In this document: positions 5,149 to 6,514 of the stretch, piece after piece
How positions within the stretch are numbered: position 1 is the first letter of the stretch
How the letters are laid out: each line of letters begins with the position of its first letter
Source of the DNA: Bacteroidota bacterium
Lineage (GTDB): Bacteria; Bacteroidota; Ignavibacteria; UBA10030; BY39
Length of the DNA stretch: 6,514 nucleotides
Assembly: GCA_018830765.1 (NCBI GenBank)
Contig: JAHJRJ010000132.1
Location: 1 to 6,514 of the forward strand
Direction of reading: 5' to 3'
The notes under the pieces: generated by a model
Told to the model about the DNA's origin: nothing
The model's database searches: none
What the model saw: the letters and a program-made list of their open reading frames with translations, nothing else
Made by a program: the position numbers and the translations under genes

Positions 5149-6015
5149 TTATTTGATAAGCTTATAGTTTTTATATTCTCCGATTCTCAGGTTTGTCTTT
5201 TCCTCGATAAACCGAGGAAGTCGTTGCTTTATCTTTTGTTTTTGATTTATAGGCGGTGAAAAACTCCAATTATATTTCGTTATCCGGTCTGCCATTACTT
5301 GAGGGTGCGTTTCTTCGAACTTTTGGATAGATTCGATAATAGAAAAATCAAATTCATTTTGTTGCGGTATATTTTGCTCAACCCACTTATCTTCGTGCCA
5401 TAGCTTGTTGAATGCAACGACCTTATCCTGCATAATTTTCGGATGTTTAACCCAGCCGTAATGGTTCACGTATGCATCTACAAATTTTACATTCATCTTT
5501 CTGTTATCAATCCGGAAGCCTTGTGCATCCTTCCATGATTGGACGCCGATGTTGTTTCTTATTACTCTAATCTCCTGTCTGTACCAACTGCGGGAGTTTG
5601 CATAATAATCATAACTGCCGTAAAAGTGGATGTACTTCAATAAAAGCCCTTCCACTCGTCTGTCGTCTAAATTCTGCTGCACGGCTTCTTTTATTACTGG
5701 GAGATACTTTTCGTGAACAACCTCATCCGCCTGCAAATAGATTCCCCAATCGCCGGTGATGTTCGCGAGGGCTATGTTAGTTTGCTGTGCCAGTATATTC
5801 CCGCCGGTTCTGAGTTTCTCATCCCAAGTTGTTTTTTCGATGATTTTTATCTTCGTGTCGTTGAGAGCAAGTATTCTGTCTAAGGTTCCGTCCTCAGAAT
5901 CACCCACCGCTACAACAAATTCATCACATATAGGTAGGATGGATTTGATTGATTCGATAAACGGATAATCGAACTTGACCCCGTTACGCACTATAGAAAA
6001 ACCACTTATTTTCAT
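5149..6015 (-). CDS. Family 2 (GT-A) glycosyltransferase, cytoplasmic
   Basis: From the ATG at 6015 the protein is 288 residues and begins MKISGFSIVRNGVKFDYPF. This is the typical first strand and nucleotide-sugar pocket of a GT-A fold. It continues with DEFVVAVGDSEDGT (31-44), LRTGGN (68-73) and a D-A-D-like metal motif LQADEVVHEKYL (94-105). Later aromatic-rich segments such as HFYGSYDYY are typical of this group, which I know mainly from Bacteroidota-like genomes. There are no membrane spans or signal peptide, so it should use nucleotide sugars at the cytoplasmic side, perhaps for lipopolysaccharide or exopolysaccharide. Donor and acceptor are unknown. The frame stays open to a TTG at 6063, but that would add 16 poorly conserved-looking residues and overlap the divergent gene's start, so the ATG is preferred. 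The gene converges on the exporter gene. Confidence 0.88.
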   Translation of the reverse strand: MKISGFSIVRNGVKFDYPFIESIKSILPICDEFVVAVGDSEDGTLDRILALNDTKIKIIEKTTWDEKLRTGGNILAQQTNIALANITGDWGIYLQADEVVHEKYLPVIKEAVQQNLDDRRVEGLLLKYIHFYGSYDYYANSRSWYRQEIRVIRNNIGVQSWKDAQGFRIDNRKMNVKFVDAYVNHYGWVKHPKIMQDKVVAFNKLWHEDKWVEQNIPQQNEFDFSIIESIQKFEETHPQVMADRITKYNWSFSPPINQKQKIKQRLPRFIEEKTNLRIGEYKNYKLIK

Positions 6016-6062
6016 CGGAAATTTGGAAGTATTCAAAAATTTTGTTTTAATATACACAATCA
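6016..6062. promoter_or_regulatory. 47-bp divergent start region
   Basis: Both promoters for the glycosyltransferase and the divergent membrane-protein gene must lie here or inside the opposing gene. On the plus strand TTGGAA (6023-6028) and TAATAT (6048-6053) are a weak pair with a 19-bp spacer, too close to the ATG at 6063 to be convincing. No Shine-Dalgarno sequence precedes either start. Confidence 0.2.
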
Positions 6063-6514
6063 ATGTCGAATAAAAAATTTATAAATACAGTTAAACCTCA
6101 TTCTAACATTTTTCTATCTCTAAAAGCAGTTTTACTGTTGATGATTGTGTTTACACTGTTTCGATTTGTTTTTTTCTTGTTTTATTATTCAAGCTATACG
6201 GGAGTTGATATTTCCGAAATTGCAATTTCGTTCTTTGTCGGCTTGCGTTTCGATTTAGCTTCTGTAATGATGATTGGAGGTTTGTTTTTCTTGCTTCTAA
6301 ATCTTCCCGGCAAATTCAAATTTTATAGTGGATATCGCATTTCTATATTGTCAATCTTCTATTTAGTTTTCATCGCAGCATTAACCATCTCAATCGGTGA
6401 TATATATTACTATCAATTCTCTAAACGAAGGATTTCATACGAAATATTTAATCTTACAAAATCATTCCCCGAATTGTTTACAATGGTTGTGGATAATTAT
6501 CTTCTTCAAGCGAT
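6063..6514 (+). CDS. LtaS/sulfatase-family membrane protein, N-terminal fragment (3' end outside window)
   Basis: The first 150 codons are present. After a polar N-terminus come hydrophobic spans at about residues 19-42, 66-81 and 94-112, with a further weaker one near 50-60. The segment SFFVGLRFDLASVMM (56-70) and the later GDIYYYQFSKRRISYEIF (112-129) resemble the membrane domain of lipoteichoic-acid-synthase-like proteins. In that family an extracytoplasmic alkaline-phosphatase/sulfatase-fold domain transfers phosphoglycerol, phosphoethanolamine or similar groups to envelope lipids or glycans. That catalytic domain lies beyond the window, so the assignment rests on the membrane part alone. 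The gene is divergent from the glycosyltransferase, with 47 bp between starts. Confidence 0.65.
   Translation, partial: MSNKKFINTVKPHSNIFLSLKAVLLLMIVFTLFRFVFFLFYYSSYTGVDISEIAISFFVGLRFDLASVMMIGGLFFLLLNLPGKFKFYSGYRISILSIFYLVFIAALTISIGDIYYYQFSKRRISYEIFNLTKSFPELFTMVVDNYLLQA

Noticed and set aside
5041..5259. Plus-strand 72-codon frame spanning the exporter end and the glycosyltransferase end
   Set aside because: It overlaps two real genes and the intervening terminator hairpin, and its composition matches no known family.
6016..6063. TTG start at 6063 for the glycosyltransferase
   Set aside because: It would add 16 residues before the typical GT-A first strand and overlap the ATG of the divergent gene. 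The ATG at 6015 gives the normal N-terminus.

Overview
This is an AT-rich bacterial window. It holds ordinary housekeeping and cell-envelope genes separated by repeat-rich spacers. Several features point to the Bacteroidota/Chlorobiota/Ignavibacteriota group: weak or absent Shine-Dalgarno sequences, a glycosyltransferase of a type I associate with those phyla, and a spacer repeat built from GAATATCGAAT-like units. This assignment is an inference from style, not a database match.

Layout. Bases 2-145 are the 3' end of an endonuclease III gene with its iron-sulfur cysteine motif. Bases 146-502 are a spacer with a large imperfect palindrome, a GC-rich hairpin and a doubtful 27-codon ORF resembling a lipoprotein signal peptide. 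Bases 503-883 encode a stand-alone response-regulator receiver domain. Bases 884-1558 hold no convincing protein gene but much structure: a run of hairpins, some mutually exclusive, at 882-1065; a 282-bp MITE-like element at 1154-1435 with 13-bp perfect terminal inverted repeats and a 7-bp target duplication; and a cluster of TATCAAT-type palindromes at 1442-1526. Bases 1559-1714 encode a 51-residue single-pass membrane protein.

Bases 1824-5090 look like a two-gene operon behind a sigma-70-like promoter. A LysC-type aspartate kinase comes first, followed 3 nt later, from a TTG start, by an MsbA-type ABC exporter. A 10-bp hairpin lies between the exporter and a minus-strand family-2 glycosyltransferase (5149-6015). 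Divergent from that gene, at 6063, begins a polytopic membrane protein resembling the N-terminus of an LtaS/sulfatase-family enzyme. It is cut by the window end.

How the genes relate. The exporter, glycosyltransferase and LtaS-like protein all suit envelope lipid or glycan assembly, though only proximity links them. The kinase starts the aspartate pathway that supplies lysine or diaminopimelate, threonine and methionine. I found no defence system, CRISPR array, tRNA, rRNA or phage module. The most notable item is the MITE-like element and the structured spacer around it.
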